A stretch of 64,000 bases of DNA from positions 3,782,001 through 3,846,000 of the forward strand of contig NZ_SNWA01000001.1 of NCBI RefSeq assembly GCF_004361815.1, in the 5' to 3' direction. Of this stretch, positions 17,482 through 26,345 are shown piece after piece. The position numbers were made by a program, and so were the translations under genes. The stretch's first letter is position 1, and the number at the start of each line of letters is the position of its first letter. This stretch comes from Paraburkholderia sp. BL10I2N1. Lineage in GTDB: Bacteria; Pseudomonadota; Gammaproteobacteria; Burkholderiales; Burkholderiaceae. The notes beneath the pieces were generated by a model. It did no database searches. It had not been told where the DNA came from and worked only from the letters and a program-made list of their open reading frames with translations.

Positions 17482-17512
17482 GATATGGCCCGCGATCGTC
17501 ACGGGCCATATC
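17482..17512. repeat. 11-bp perfect inverted repeat
   Basis: The arms GATATGGCCCG and CGGGCCATATC are separated by nine bases. It lies between the HAD relic and the convergently ended hypothetical gene. No T-run follows on either strand, so a terminator role is unproven; it could be a remnant of a mobile or repeated element. Confidence 0.55.
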
Positions 17513-17666
17513 GGTGGGTAATGCCGCCGGGGTTCCAGGGCAGCCCGCGTCCCTCTGAAGGAATCGCAGCATGATGCAACACCCTGTCCCGGCCTCGTTG
17601 CTGGTCGGCGGCAGCATCCAGACGCTGCACGCGGGTGGTCCGGCGCGTTCCACCCGGGAGAGCACT

Positions 17667-18041
17667 CTAGCCCAGTCGTTCTGCCGCGACGGACTTCGCA
17701 TGTGCGACGGCCTCTTGTGCGTCAGAGAATGTACCGAGCTGGTCCCAACGCTCCTCGGCTGCGTAAGTCCCCTTCATACCGAGTGCCCTTTGTATGCGCA
17801 ATTGCGCCACGTACCGTCCGTCCTCCAATGGTCGAGCGGTTGCAATCACCTTGTGCGGGAGACCAGATCTCTGCGGCTGAATCAGCTCAGCAGGACCGCC
17901 CGGGACGCCAATGTCGCTCAACTCGTTACGCGCTTTGCAGTCTGGGCAGTAGAAGCACCACCCTTCGTCCTCGCGAATGGATCTGACCTGCCTGCGGGCC
18001 AGCACCGCGCGACATTCGACGTTTTCGCAGATATACGGCAT
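17667..18041 (-). CDS. Hypothetical protein with an N-terminal zinc-ribbon-like cluster
   Basis: A 124-residue cytoplasmic protein of no recognised family. Near the N-terminus there are four well-placed cysteines, C-x4-C in ICENVECRAVLA and C-x2-C in CFYCPDCKARN, which would suit a zinc ribbon. The C-terminal half ends in a helix, GTFSDAQEAVAHAKSVAAER. A GGAG eight bases before the ATG at 18041 decides the start over an ATG four codons upstream that has none. It is divergent from a very short Lar-like frame. Confidence 0.62.
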   Translation of the reverse strand: MPYICENVECRAVLARRQVRSIREDEGWCFYCPDCKARNELSDIGVPGGPAELIQPQRSGLPHKVIATARPLEDGRYVAQLRIQRALGMKGTYAAEERWDQLGTFSDAQEAVAHAKSVAAERLG

Positions 18042-18076
18042 AGCGGTCTCCATGGTGGTTTGCGAGAAATCCTAGC

Positions 18077-18238
18077 ATGACCATCAACGACCAACCATCG
18101 GCATTGTTGCCGTGCCCATTCTGCGCCCGCGAAGCCCGGATGAAGACCGGCGGCGACCAGTGCGCAGAGAGTCGCGTCAACCGGTCGTGGGCTTCGTCAC
18201 GGAGCTACTTCCACCGCCGATTCGCTACAGTTATCTGA
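18077..18238 (+). CDS. Very short Lar-like zinc-knuckle ORF (53 aa), possibly a remnant
   Basis: A 53-codon frame from ATG to TGA with LLPCPFCAREARMKTGGDQC near its start. The PCPFCxxEA wording is that of restriction-alleviation (Lar) type zinc-binding proteins of phage origin, which continue with a second CxxC; here the rest (ESRVNRSWASSRSYF) loses similarity. There is no strong ribosome binding site. Most likely a truncated relic of a phage-type gene; a chance frame cannot be excluded. Confidence 0.35.
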   Translation: MTINDQPSALLPCPFCAREARMKTGGDQCAESRVNRSWASSRSYFHRRFATVI

Positions 18239-18470
18239 ACGGTGCTAATGAAAATGCAGCGATCAGGATTCCGGGTTGATAATCAAGTCAGGGGTGCCCA
18301 AAGGAGCATGCGGCAAGGGGCAGTCCCGGACAACACCCGGCATTTGAGGTGATCCAATATGACTCAGTGAGGTCGTGCAAGCGGCTTATAGAGCGTTCCA
18401 TGAGGTCGACGATTTTCTACAACTCCCCTCTGTGGAGAATTTCAACCGCCTGCGAAGGGAGGTTCCCCCG

Positions 18471-18947
18471 ATGCTGCGACGTATCCTGGCTTCAAGCCGC
18501 TACATCATGCTCGTTCCCGTTATCGGGACGTTTTTGGGTTCTATTGCGCTGATTTTGTATGAGGCGACAGTCTTATCCTCGAACGCCATCGATACAGTCC
18601 GGAACGGCGCTGTCTCGACCAAGTCGGCCAAAATATTCGCCGTTGGAATAGTTGAGGCCGTCGATGTATTTCTGATTGCCATCGCTGTCTACATCATCAG
18701 TATTGGCCTCTATTCGCTGTTCATCGATGACAAGCTACCGTTACCGAAATGGCTGGAAGTCAATAATCTTGAGGATCTCAAAGGAAATCTGGTTAGCGTC
18801 GTTATTGCTGTTCTCTCGGTCCTCTTTCTGCGCGAGGCCGTCGCCTGGGACGGTACCCGTGACATCGCTGCTTTTGGTGGCACGCTAGCCCTCGTGGTTG
18901 CCGCCCTCACATTCTTTCTCATGAAAAATAACATGCGGAGGGAATGA
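18471..18947 (+). CDS. YqhA/UPF0114 family membrane protein
   Basis: A 158-residue inner-membrane protein of the UPF0114 family (E. coli YqhA, 164 residues), function unknown. Four hydrophobic segments are visible: about residues 10-32, 52-75, 105-125 and 133-152. The N-terminal SSRYIMLVPVIGTFLGSIAL and the middle VEAVDVFLIAIAVYIISIGL are characteristic. The frame stays open back to a GTG at 18375, but the ATG at 18471 has a GGAGG eight bases upstream and gives the family's usual length. It has no operon partners. Confidence 0.85.
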   Translation: MLRRILASSRYIMLVPVIGTFLGSIALILYEATVLSSNAIDTVRNGAVSTKSAKIFAVGIVEAVDVFLIAIAVYIISIGLYSLFIDDKLPLPKWLEVNNLEDLKGNLVSVVIAVLSVLFLREAVAWDGTRDIAAFGGTLALVVAALTFFLMKNNMRRE

Positions 18948-19027
18948 GCCCCGCGTCAGAGCCGGCGATGCGGGTGCGTCCGCTCATTCGACTCCCGCCT
19001 GTTCGACGCGTCGACTCGCCGGGCTGT

Positions 19028-19273
19028 TCACTCCGGCGGGATGTCCAACGGAACGACAAACATGCCGGCGGTGTAGTCCATATGGAAATAGCCACAGCGC
19101 GCGTAAGCCGCAATGCGCTCGAGCCGCTCAGGCGAATGGCGCACATCTGTGGCGTCTGGCGCCGGATCAGCCGTACCGGAAACTGCGTTGACGTCGCGCG
19201 CCGTCCAATGCCTCCTCACGGTGCGAGCGGGATGCCGAAGGCCGTCCAGAATAAGAGCCGTTGCGTTTGTCAT
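19028..19273 (-). CDS. Small hypothetical protein (81 aa)
   Basis: An 81-residue protein starting MTNATALILDGLRHPARTVR and ending FHMDYTAGMFVVPLDIPPE. No family is recognised. GGAGG seven bases before the ATG and a balanced composition support it. It includes HSPERLERIAAYARCGYF, a likely amphipathic helix. No partners: the YqhA gene converges on it and the FMN monooxygenase lies behind it on the same strand. Confidence 0.55.
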   Translation of the reverse strand: MTNATALILDGLRHPARTVRRHWTARDVNAVSGTADPAPDATDVRHSPERLERIAAYARCGYFHMDYTAGMFVVPLDIPPE

Positions 19274-19409
19274 GATTCGACCTCCATCAATTTGACGCTG
19301 TCCCATCGAATCTAGTCATTCCAAACTGAAATCGCAAACAAGCTTTCGTGGATTGCTTCTGGACGAATGCGTCAAACCCTCATCGCGTAGCGCCGAATGT
19401 CGCGAACGC

Positions 19410-20738
19410 TTACGGCCCGGCATCGAAGAAGCGGTTTGCGGGCCTTGCCAAACCAAGGTTCTGGCGCAATGTCACGCCTTCGTATTCGCGGCGGAAAATG
19501 CCACGCTTCTGCAGCTCTGGAACGACCTTATCGACGAAGTCGTCGAGGCCAGCCGGCAAATGCGAAAACATCACATTGAAACCATCCGAGCCCTCTTCCT
19601 CCAGCCACTCTTCCATTTGATCGGCGATCGTGACCGCCGTGCCCACCATCTCCAGACCTGAATATCCGCCGACGCGCTGCGCGAGCTGGCGAATCGTCAG
19701 ACCATCGCGTTGCGCCCATTCGACGATGCGTTGCCGCGCCGTGCGGCTCGCATTGGTTTCAGGTATCTCGGGCAGCAGACCGTCCGGATCGAAGCCGGAC
19801 ACGTCATGCCCCAGAGCAATCGACAGCGAGGCGATGCCGCTCTCGTAGTGCACGAAAGTATCGAGCCGCGCGCGCGTTTCCTGCGCCTCTTCCAGCGTGT
19901 CGCCAACCACGACGAACGCGGCCGGAAGCACCTTCAGATGATCGCGGGAGCGGCCGAGCTTTTCCATACGGCTCTTCAGATCGGCATAGAAGCGCTTGCC
20001 GTCGGCAAGGTTGCTTTGCGCAGTGAACACCACCTCGGCGGTTTCGGCGGCGATCTGACGGCCGGCTTCCGACGATCCCGCCTGTACGATCACGGGCCAG
20101 CCCTGCACCGGCCGTGCGATATTCAGCGGGCCACGCACCGAAAAATGCTCGCTCCTGTAGTTCAGCACATGCAGCTTGCCGCGATCGAAGAACGTACCGG
20201 TTTCGGTGTCGCGGATAAACGCGTCGTCGGCCCAACTGTCCCACAGGCCTGTCACGATATCGAAGAATTCGCGCGCGCGCCGGTAGCGCTCGTCGTGCTC
20301 GACATGCTCGTCGAGGCCAAAATTGAGCGCGGCATCGGGATTCGCCGTGGTGACCAGATTCCAGCCGGCGCGGCCGCCGCTGATGTGATCGAGCGACGCA
20401 AAGCGCCGGGCCACGTGATAGGGCGCGTCGAACGTCGTAGAGGCTGTTGCGATCAGGCCGAGCCGCTCGGTGACCGCGGCGAGTGCGGGCAGCAGCGTAA
20501 GCGGCTCGAACGACGTCACCGTATGACTGTGCCTGAGCGCCTCAACCGGCATATTGAGCACCGCAAGGTGATCGGCCATGAAGAAGGCGTCGAAGCGGCC
20601 GCGCTCCAGGGTCTGCGCGAAACGCTTCAGATGCGCGAAATTGAAATTGGCGTCGGGATACGCGCCGGGATAGCGCCACGCGCCGGTGTGGATGGTAGTG
20701 GGACGCATGAAAGCGCCGAGGCGTAGCTGACGTGACAT
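19410..20738 (-). CDS. NtaA/SnaA/DszA-type FMN-dependent monooxygenase
   Basis: A 442-residue member of the bacterial luciferase-like superfamily, NtaA/DszA branch. These two-component enzymes use FMNH2 from a separate reductase to oxidise sulphur compounds, aminopolycarboxylates or similar. Family marks: GAWRYPGAYPDANFNFAHLK, GRFDAFFMADHLAV, SGGRAGWNLVTTANPDAALN, then RPVQGWPVIVQAGSSEAGR. The length is typical. GGAGATCGA precedes the ATG. It begins 72 bases after the stop of a broken short-chain dehydrogenase gene on the same strand, so the two were probably once an operon. No flavin reductase is encoded nearby. Confidence 0.88.
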   Translation of the reverse strand: MSRQLRLGAFMRPTTIHTGAWRYPGAYPDANFNFAHLKRFAQTLERGRFDAFFMADHLAVLNMPVEALRHSHTVTSFEPLTLLPALAAVTERLGLIATASTTFDAPYHVARRFASLDHISGGRAGWNLVTTANPDAALNFGLDEHVEHDERYRRAREFFDIVTGLWDSWADDAFIRDTETGTFFDRGKLHVLNYRSEHFSVRGPLNIARPVQGWPVIVQAGSSEAGRQIAAETAEVVFTAQSNLADGKRFYADLKSRMEKLGRSRDHLKVLPAAFVVVGDTLEEAQETRARLDTFVHYESGIASLSIALGHDVSGFDPDGLLPEIPETNASRTARQRIVEWAQRDGLTIRQLAQRVGGYSGLEMVGTAVTIADQMEEWLEEEGSDGFNVMFSHLPAGLDDFVDKVVPELQKRGIFRREYEGVTLRQNLGLARPANRFFDAGP

Positions 20739-20809
20739 CTCAATCGATCTCCATCGAGTGACCTGGACGACTGGATACTATCGCCCGCAAGGCGGAACGT
20801 ACTGGTGAA

Positions 20810-21344
20810 TTAAAACGATTCGTTGAACGGCCGCAGATCGATCTCCTGTGACCATGCGCTGCGCGCCTGCTGGTGAAGATGCCAGTACGCGTCGGCAATA
20901 TCGGCGGGATGCAGCAGACCATCCTCGCCGCGTTCGGCTACCCGCTGTGGCGTGGACGAGCGTAGACGCTCACCGTCGATGCCACCGTCGATGACCACAT
21001 GCGCGACATGGATGTTCTGCGGACCGAATTCCCGCGCGAGACTTTGACTGAGCGAGCGTAAGCCAGCCTTAGCTGAAGCGAACGCCGTAAACGGCGGCCG
21101 GCCGCGCAGCGACGCGGTTGCACCCGTAAAGAGCAGAGAGCCATGGCCGGTGGCAAGCAGCGGAGGTAGCGCCGCCCGGGCGAACAGGAAACCGCCGAAT
21201 GTCGAGCCGCTCGCGAGAGCGTGCCGTCACGGCAACGGTCATGCCCTCGCGGGCAAAGCGGCGCGCGAGCGCGGCACCCAGTCCGGCGCTCGCGCCGACG
21301 CCGGCAATCCACGCGAGGCGTGTACGACCCGGTTGTTCAGTCAT
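20810..21344 (-). pseudogene. Short-chain dehydrogenase gene with an out-of-frame internal deletion
   Basis: The N-terminus is intact from the ATG at 21344: AGVGASAGLGAALARRFARE holds the glycine-rich NAD(P) motif, running to VTARSRERL. It then jumps, one base out of frame, to FGGFLFARAALPPLLATGHG, and continues through SLRGRPPFTAFASAKAGLRS to the C-terminus PFNESF. About 70 residues of a normal ~240-residue SDR are missing at the junction (about 21200-21210). The intact flanks show a recent single deletion. Neighbour of the FMN monooxygenase, on the same strand. Confidence 0.85.
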
Positions 21345-21707
21345 GGACATCTCCATTGCGTGTTGCGACCTGACATTTCGTGCAGCTGCGGTGGGCGCAC
21401 GCGCCGATCTTCCAAGCGTAGGCGAGCGGCACGCAAGAAGGAAATAACGAATCGTGAAAAGTCATGTGCGTTCTTGCCGAATCAGGCTCCCTTCCGATCA
21501 GCGCCACGCCTGGCAATCGTTGACGGTGCAAATCCCGCGTCAAGGAGTTTCATGGAGAAGACGGACCTGCCGTATCGTCCCTGCCGTATCGTCCCTGCCG
21601 TATCGTCCCTCCTGTGAGCGAAGCATCGAGTTGCCGGTTGCGTCTCACCTGCGTTGGTCGTCAAATGTCATGGTGCCGGCCAGCCCAACGCCCATAAGGA
21701 GAGTGAC
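21345..21707. other. Divergent intergenic region upstream of transketolase
   Basis: About 360 bases between the SDR relic and the transketolase gene. No protein is supported. It contains a triple 14-bp tandem repeat (21568-21609) and, just left of it, a short inverted pair TTGACG/CGTCAA. The transketolase promoter should lie here. Confidence 0.5.
21568..21609. repeat. Three perfect 14-bp tandem repeats
   Basis: The unit TGCCGTATCGTCCC occurs three times in a row without a mismatch, about 100 bases before the transketolase start. There are no spacers, so it is not CRISPR. It is a likely slippage-prone minisatellite. Confidence 0.9.
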
Positions 21708-23828
21708 GTGACTACTTCCGAAACGCAGGAAATCCAGGAACTATGCATTAACAGCATCCGCTTCCTGTCTGCCGATGCCGTCCAGCATGCCAACTCCGGA
21801 CACCCCGGCATGCCCATGGGCGCCGCTGCCATGGCGTACACGCTGTGGACGAAATTCCTCAGGTTCAATCCGAAAGACCCGGCCTGGTTCGACCGCGATC
21901 GCTTCATCCTGTCGGCAGGTCACGGCTCGATGCTCCTGTACAGCCTGTTGCACCTCACCGGCTACGACCTGCCGCTCGATGAACTGAAGCGCTTCCGGCA
22001 ATGGGGCAGCAAGACGCCCGGTCACCCGGAACGGGGGCATGCGCCCGGTGTGGAAGTCGCAACCGGTCCGCTCGGGCAGGGTTTCGGGAACGCAGTCGGC
22101 ATGGCAATTGCTGAAGCGTGGCTCGCGGCCCGCTTCAACCGTCCCGGTCACACGATCATCGATCACTACACGTACGGCATTTGCGGCGACGGAGACCTGA
22201 TGGAAGGCATCAGTCAGGAAGCCGCTTCGCTCGCGGGCCATCTGCAGCTCGGAAAGCTGATTTTTCTCTACGATCACAACCACGTCTCGCTCGCCGGCGG
22301 CACAGACCTCACGTTCACCGAAGATGTCGGCAAGCGGTTCGAGTCGTACGGCTGGCATATTCGACATGTCGAACGCGGCAACGACACTGAAGATATCGCC
22401 AGCGCCATCGAAGAAGCCCGGCAGCAGGCAAACCGCCCCTCCCTGCTCATTGTGCGGACACGCATCGGATATGGAAGTCCGGCAAAGCAGGACAGCTTCG
22501 AAGCCCACGGCAGCCCTCTGGGCGAAGAAGAACTGGTAGCGGCGAAGAAGGCCCTCGGATGGCCGAGCACGGAAAAATTCTTTCTGCCTGAAGACGCAGT
22601 CAGATTCTTTCGCGAGGTGGGAGACAAGGGGGCGGAACACCAGGCTACATGGGAAGCAAGGCTGGCCGGCTATCGAACGGCGTTTCCAGCGGAGGCGGCG
22701 GAGCTCGACCGGATGATCAGCGGCAAGTTGCCGGACGACTGGCGAGCCGACCTGCCTGCCTGGAGCGCACAGGACAAACCGCTCGCCACCCGTGCCGCGG
22801 GTGGGCAGGTCCTGAATGCGCTCGCGAAGCGCATCCCCAATCTGCTGGGTGGCTCGGCGGATCTGAATCCCTCCACCAATACCGCCCTGAAAGGGCAAGG
22901 CAACTTCCAGCCGGCCGAGGCTGGTGGTCCAGCGATTCAGGGCGCCGTCGACGGTGTATGGGGATACGCCGGGAGGAATCTGGCGTTCGGCGTGCGCGAG
23001 CACGCGATGGGCGCGGCTGTCAACGGACTGGCCGCACACGGCGGCATACTGCCGTTCAGCGCGACCTTCCTCATCTTCTCTGACTACATGAAGCCGTCGA
23101 TTCGCCTTGGCGCACTGAGCAAGCTGAAGGTGTTCTACGTCTTCACGCACGATAGCGTGGCCGTAGGCGAAGACGGTCCCACGCATGAACCGATCGAACA
23201 TCTGGCCGGCTTGCGCTCGATGCCCGGGCTCAACGTGCTGCGCCCGGCGGATGCGACGGAAACAGCGCAAGCCTGGGCGGTCGCTATCGAGCATGACGGG
23301 CCGACGCTGTTTGCCCTTAGCCGCCAGAATCTTCCCCATCTCGATCGCAGCCGCTCGGTCGACGCGGATGTGAGCAAGGGCGCCTATATCCTTTCCGAGG
23401 CTGAGGGCGGCAGGCCGGATGTCATCCTGATCGGCTCGGGTTCCGAAGTCTCCCTGTGCATGAAAGCGCAGGAAAAGCTGGCCAGCTACGGCGTCAGCGC
23501 GCGCGTGGTGAGCATGCCGGGCTGGAATCTGTTTGCCGCGCAGGATGATGCCTACCGCGAAAGGATTCTCCCTTCGGCGCTCAAGAAAAGAGTGACGGTC
23601 GAGGCCGCTGCGACATTTGGCTGGGCGCGTTGGGCAGGCGACGAGGGAACAGTGATCGGCGTCGATCATTTTGGGGCTTCCGCGCCAGGCGCGGAAATCA
23701 TGAAGCATTTTGGTCTCACGGCTGAGCACGTGACGGCAGCGGCGCTGGCATTGCTCAACCGGCCCGACGAGGCGAAACAGGAATATGGTGGCGGGACGAC
23801 CCACGCCGCACCCGCGTCGCCGACCTGA
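21708..23828 (+). CDS. tkt: Transketolase
   Basis: A 706-residue thiamine-diphosphate enzyme that moves two-carbon units between sugar phosphates in the pentose phosphate and Calvin pathways. Domains follow the usual order. The N-terminal pyrophosphate domain has [15 protein letters not shown] and the ThDP motif [13 protein letters not shown] ending near YDHNHVS. The pyrimidine domain has [20 protein letters not shown] with the catalytic Glu, and a C-terminal domain ends the protein. I chose the GTG at 21708, with GGAG eight bases upstream; an ATG at 21654 would add 18 unrelated residues. It converges with a glycosyltransferase gene. Confidence 0.95.
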   Translation: MTTSETQEIQELCINSIRFLSADAVQHANSGHPGMPMGAAAMAYTLWTKFLRFNPKDPAWFDRDRFILSAGHGSMLLYSLLHLTGYDLPLDELKRFRQWGSKTPGHPERGHAPGVEVATGPLGQGFGNAVGMAIAEAWLAARFNRPGHTIIDHYTYGICGDGDLMEGISQEAASLAGHLQLGKLIFLYDHNHVSLAGGTDLTFTEDVGKRFESYGWHIRHVERGNDTEDIASAIEEARQQANRPSLLIVRTRIGYGSPAKQDSFEAHGSPLGEEELVAAKKALGWPSTEKFFLPEDAVRFFREVGDKGAEHQATWEARLAGYRTAFPAEAAELDRMISGKLPDDWRADLPAWSAQDKPLATRAAGGQVLNALAKRIPNLLGGSADLNPSTNTALKGQGNFQPAEAGGPAIQGAVDGVWGYAGRNLAFGVREHAMGAAVNGLAAHGGILPFSATFLIFSDYMKPSIRLGALSKLKVFYVFTHDSVAVGEDGPTHEPIEHLAGLRSMPGLNVLRPADATETAQAWAVAIEHDGPTLFALSRQNLPHLDRSRSVDADVSKGAYILSEAEGGRPDVILIGSGSEVSLCMKAQEKLASYGVSARVVSMPGWNLFAAQDDAYRERILPSALKKRVTVEAAATFGWARWAGDEGTVIGVDHFGASAPGAEIMKHFGLTAEHVTAAALALLNRPDEAKQEYGGGTTHAAPASPT

Positions 23829-23835
23829 ACCTCGT

Positions 23836-23864
23836 CACTCAGCCGTCGGGGAAGCGGCTGAGTG
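23836..23864. terminator. Hairpin between convergent tkt and glycosyltransferase genes
   Basis: A 10-bp perfect stem, CACTCAGCCG and CGGCTGAGTG, with a nine-base loop, eight bases after the tkt stop. No T-run follows on either strand, so its strength as a terminator is uncertain. Confidence 0.5.
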
Positions 23865-23894
23865 CGGCTCGTTACCTTGGTCGTTATCTCGTCA

Positions 23895-24974
23895 TCAGCG
23901 CGTTGTACGACCCGCCCCAGGTACGCCCGTTGCCGCCGGACCCTGCACTCGTTCGATGCCCACGCGAAACACCGTTGCGTAAACGTCCTTCAACAGGGCG
24001 CGAGGCCCAAGCCCTCCGTGATCCAGTCGACGGTACGCGCCGGAAACGAGCAGGCGCATCACTGTTCCTGCACGCCGGACCGTGGACGTGGCTGCGCCAT
24101 AAAGCCCGGCGCGGCGCTGCAGACGGTCGCCGAGCCTGCGATAGTAGACGGCGGCTCGCGCAGCCCGTTCGCGGATCGGCGCGGGTGCGTCCCGCGAGAC
24201 GTGGCGCAACTTGTCCGCCCGCCTCGATGCGGCGGTCGCCATTCTCCGGTAGTGCGTCTGGCCCGCCGCTCGCGTCATCCGGACCTTCTGTCCCACGTCG
24301 CGATCGGGAGCCACGCCGCAACTCTGGTTGTCGTGCTGACGATAAAGCACGAGCGGATCGTCGATCGCCACGGCGTTGCCCAGCGAGGTCGCGACAAACC
24401 ACGCCCACGTGTCATGCGACATCGGATAGCCTGGATCGATGGGATGTTCCGGGCGATCGCGCCAGTCGATATAGTCGTAGATCGATCGCCTGACGACGGC
24501 CGACATGCCGAACAGCACGTACCAGGGGTTCGTGGTCAACGGCGCATACTTGCCGTGATGGGACCAGTGGCTTGCCGTATCGTCGTCGCGGGGCTTCAGG
24601 TCGCCGTCCACGACCTTCACTCCATGAACTACCAGCAGCACGTCCGGATCGGCGAATTCCTGCGCCACGCGCTCGAGTTTGTTGTCCATCCAGACGTCGT
24701 CCTGATCGCAGAAGGCGACGCAATCGCCTTCGCAAAGCGATATCGCCCTGAAAAAATTCGCGTGAAACCCGAGGCGTCGTTCGTTGCGATAGACGCGCAC
24801 GGGAAACGATACGCGGCGCGCAAATTCCAGCGCCACGTCACAGGTCCTGCTGTCCGGACTGTCGTCGGTGATCACCAGTTCGAAGGGAGGCATTGTCTGG
24901 CGGGCGATGCTGTCCAGTTGCTCGCGTAGAAAGCGTTCGCCTTTGCAGGTAGCCATCGCGATCGATATTTTCAT
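23895..24974 (-). CDS. Glycosyltransferase family 2 protein
   Basis: A 359-residue GT-A glycosyltransferase. The N-terminal ~230 residues carry the family fold: ISIAMATCKGERFLREQLDS, the UDP-sugar region LVITDDSPDS, and FCDQDDVWMDNKLERVAQEF with the metal-binding DxD-like acid cluster. SHDTWAWFVATSLG holds the likely general base. The basic C-terminal ~120 residues have no clear membrane helix. It resembles rhamnosyl- or galactosyltransferases that build surface polysaccharide, but no such locus surrounds it, so the acceptor is unknown. The start at 24974 matches the family N-terminus. Confidence 0.88.
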   Translation of the reverse strand: MKISIAMATCKGERFLREQLDSIARQTMPPFELVITDDSPDSRTCDVALEFARRVSFPVRVYRNERRLGFHANFFRAISLCEGDCVAFCDQDDVWMDNKLERVAQEFADPDVLLVVHGVKVVDGDLKPRDDDTASHWSHHGKYAPLTTNPWYVLFGMSAVVRRSIYDYIDWRDRPEHPIDPGYPMSHDTWAWFVATSLGNAVAIDDPLVLYRQHDNQSCGVAPDRDVGQKVRMTRAAGQTHYRRMATAASRRADKLRHVSRDAPAPIRERAARAAVYYRRLGDRLQRRAGLYGAATSTVRRAGTVMRLLVSGAYRRLDHGGLGPRALLKDVYATVFRVGIERVQGPAATGVPGAGRTTR

Positions 24975-25116
24975 GATGGGTCCATTTCCTTAGGGTCGGA
25001 TGGAAATCATGCCGGGAGCGTCGGATGGGCCTCCCTGCCACCGTCACCGTGGCTCACATACCGACTGACGTATCCTCAGACTAGCAGGCAGTCCGCAAAC
25101 TTGACTTCACGTAAAT

Positions 25117-25161
25117 AAAAAAAATAATTCACGCAAAAAAAATAATTCGCGCAAAAAAAAA
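25117..25161. repeat. A-rich 18-bp direct repeats
   Basis: AAAAAAAATAATTCACGC is followed at once by AAAAAAAATAATTCGCGC (one change) and then by a third A-run. The A-tracts recur every 18 bases, which is not in phase with the helix. It lies 75 bases before the EamA permease start, and such tracts can serve as promoter UP elements or mark slippage. Confidence 0.85.
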
Positions 25162-25235
25162 TGCGGCCACACAGGCGCCAGGGAATGCGGTTTATGCTCC
25201 GCACACAGGTACTGCACGACGCGACGCTTCTCCTT

Positions 25236-26306
25236 ATGCCCACCCGCTTTCATGCCGCTTTCACCGCGCTCTTCGCAGCCGCCCTCTTTGGCGCGACCAC
25301 GCCGCTTGCGAAGCTTCTGCTCGGAGCGCTGTCGCCGTTCATGGTCGCGGGCCTCTTCTATCTCGGCAGCGGCGTCGGCCTCGCGCTGACGATTGCGCTG
25401 CGCCGGATGCGCACCGTGAACCGGAGCACCAGCGCGAAACTACGCGCAAGCCGGATTCAATGGCCGGACGTCCTCTGGCTGCTCGGCGCGATTGCCGCCG
25501 GCGGCATCGCGGGTCCGGCGTTCCTGATGCTCGGCCTGAGCAGCACGCCAGCCGCCACGGGCTCATTGCTGCTGAATCTCGAAGGCGTCTTCACCGCACT
25601 GATCGCATGGGTCGTTTTTCGCGAAAACGTCGATGTGCAGATCTTTCTTGGAATGATCGCAATCGTCGCGGGTGGCGTTGCGTTGTCGTGGCATCCGGGC
25701 GCCGCCGCTTTTCCGGCCGGGGCGCTGCTGGTGGCGGCAGCTTGCGTATGTTGGGCCATCGACAACAACCTGACGCGCCGTCTCTCCACGCTCGACGCGA
25801 TGACCATCGCCTGCCTGAAGGGTCTCGTGGCCGGCCCCGTCAATCTGCTCATCGCGCTCAGGCTCGGGGCCACGCTGCCTCACCTGCCGGCGATCGCCGC
25901 CGCCATGCTGACCGGCTTCGCAGGCTACGGCGTGAGCCTCGTCCTGTTTGTCGTCGCGCTGCGCAATCTGGGTACGGCGCGCACGGGCGCGTATTTCTCG
26001 GTGGCGCCGCTCTTCGGCGTCACGCTGTCGCTGATCCTGTGGCCCGAGATGCCCTCGCTGCTGTTCTGGATTGCCGCCGGTTTGATGGTGCTGGGCGTCT
26101 GGCTACATATCCGCGAGCGCCATGAGCATCCGCATACGCACGAGCCAATGGAACACAACCACCGGCACCGTCACGACGAACATCATCGGCACGAACACGA
26201 TTTCCCGTGGGACGGACAGGAACCCCATACGCATTCGCATCGGCACGCAAAGATCGTTCATACGCACCTGCACTTTCCGGACATTCATCATCGCCACCGC
26301 CACTGA
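25236..26306 (+). CDS. EamA/DMT-family transporter with a histidine-rich C-terminal tail
   Basis: A 356-residue drug/metabolite transporter. Two EamA repeats give about ten membrane helices (first AALFAAALFGATTPLAKLLL; second repeat from about residue 160, ending RNLGTARTGAYFSVAPLFGV). After the last helix (about 290) comes a ~65-residue tail with roughly 25 histidines in HxH and HxHxH patterns (HEHPHTHEPMEHNHRHRHDE and later HTHSHRHAK, HTHLHFPDIHHRHRH). Such tails bind Ni, Zn or Co and occur on metal transporters; here they suggest metal sensing or transport rather than generic metabolite efflux. The ATG at 25236 fits the family; an upstream ATG at 25161 lies inside an A-tract region. Confidence 0.82.
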   Translation: MPTRFHAAFTALFAAALFGATTPLAKLLLGALSPFMVAGLFYLGSGVGLALTIALRRMRTVNRSTSAKLRASRIQWPDVLWLLGAIAAGGIAGPAFLMLGLSSTPAATGSLLLNLEGVFTALIAWVVFRENVDVQIFLGMIAIVAGGVALSWHPGAAAFPAGALLVAAACVCWAIDNNLTRRLSTLDAMTIACLKGLVAGPVNLLIALRLGATLPHLPAIAAAMLTGFAGYGVSLVLFVVALRNLGTARTGAYFSVAPLFGVTLSLILWPEMPSLLFWIAAGLMVLGVWLHIRERHEHPHTHEPMEHNHRHRHDEHHRHEHDFPWDGQEPHTHSHRHAKIVHTHLHFPDIHHRHRH

Positions 26307-26345
26307 CGGCGCAGCGAGGTCCGTTTTTCAGAGAAGGAGCCCTTC

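Noticed and set aside
21521..21545. TTGACG...CGTCAA inverted pair upstream of tkt as an operator
   Set aside because: Only 6-bp arms around a 12-base spacer, expected by chance in this much sequence, and no regulator gene adjoins.
21568..21609. CRISPR-like array
   Set aside because: The 14-bp units abut without spacers and there are no cas genes; the same holds for 36872-36913.
21741..23804. A 687-codon open frame antisense to transketolase
   Set aside because: It mirrors tkt codons in GC-rich DNA; the protein is Arg/His/Val-rich with no family features and no ribosome binding site.
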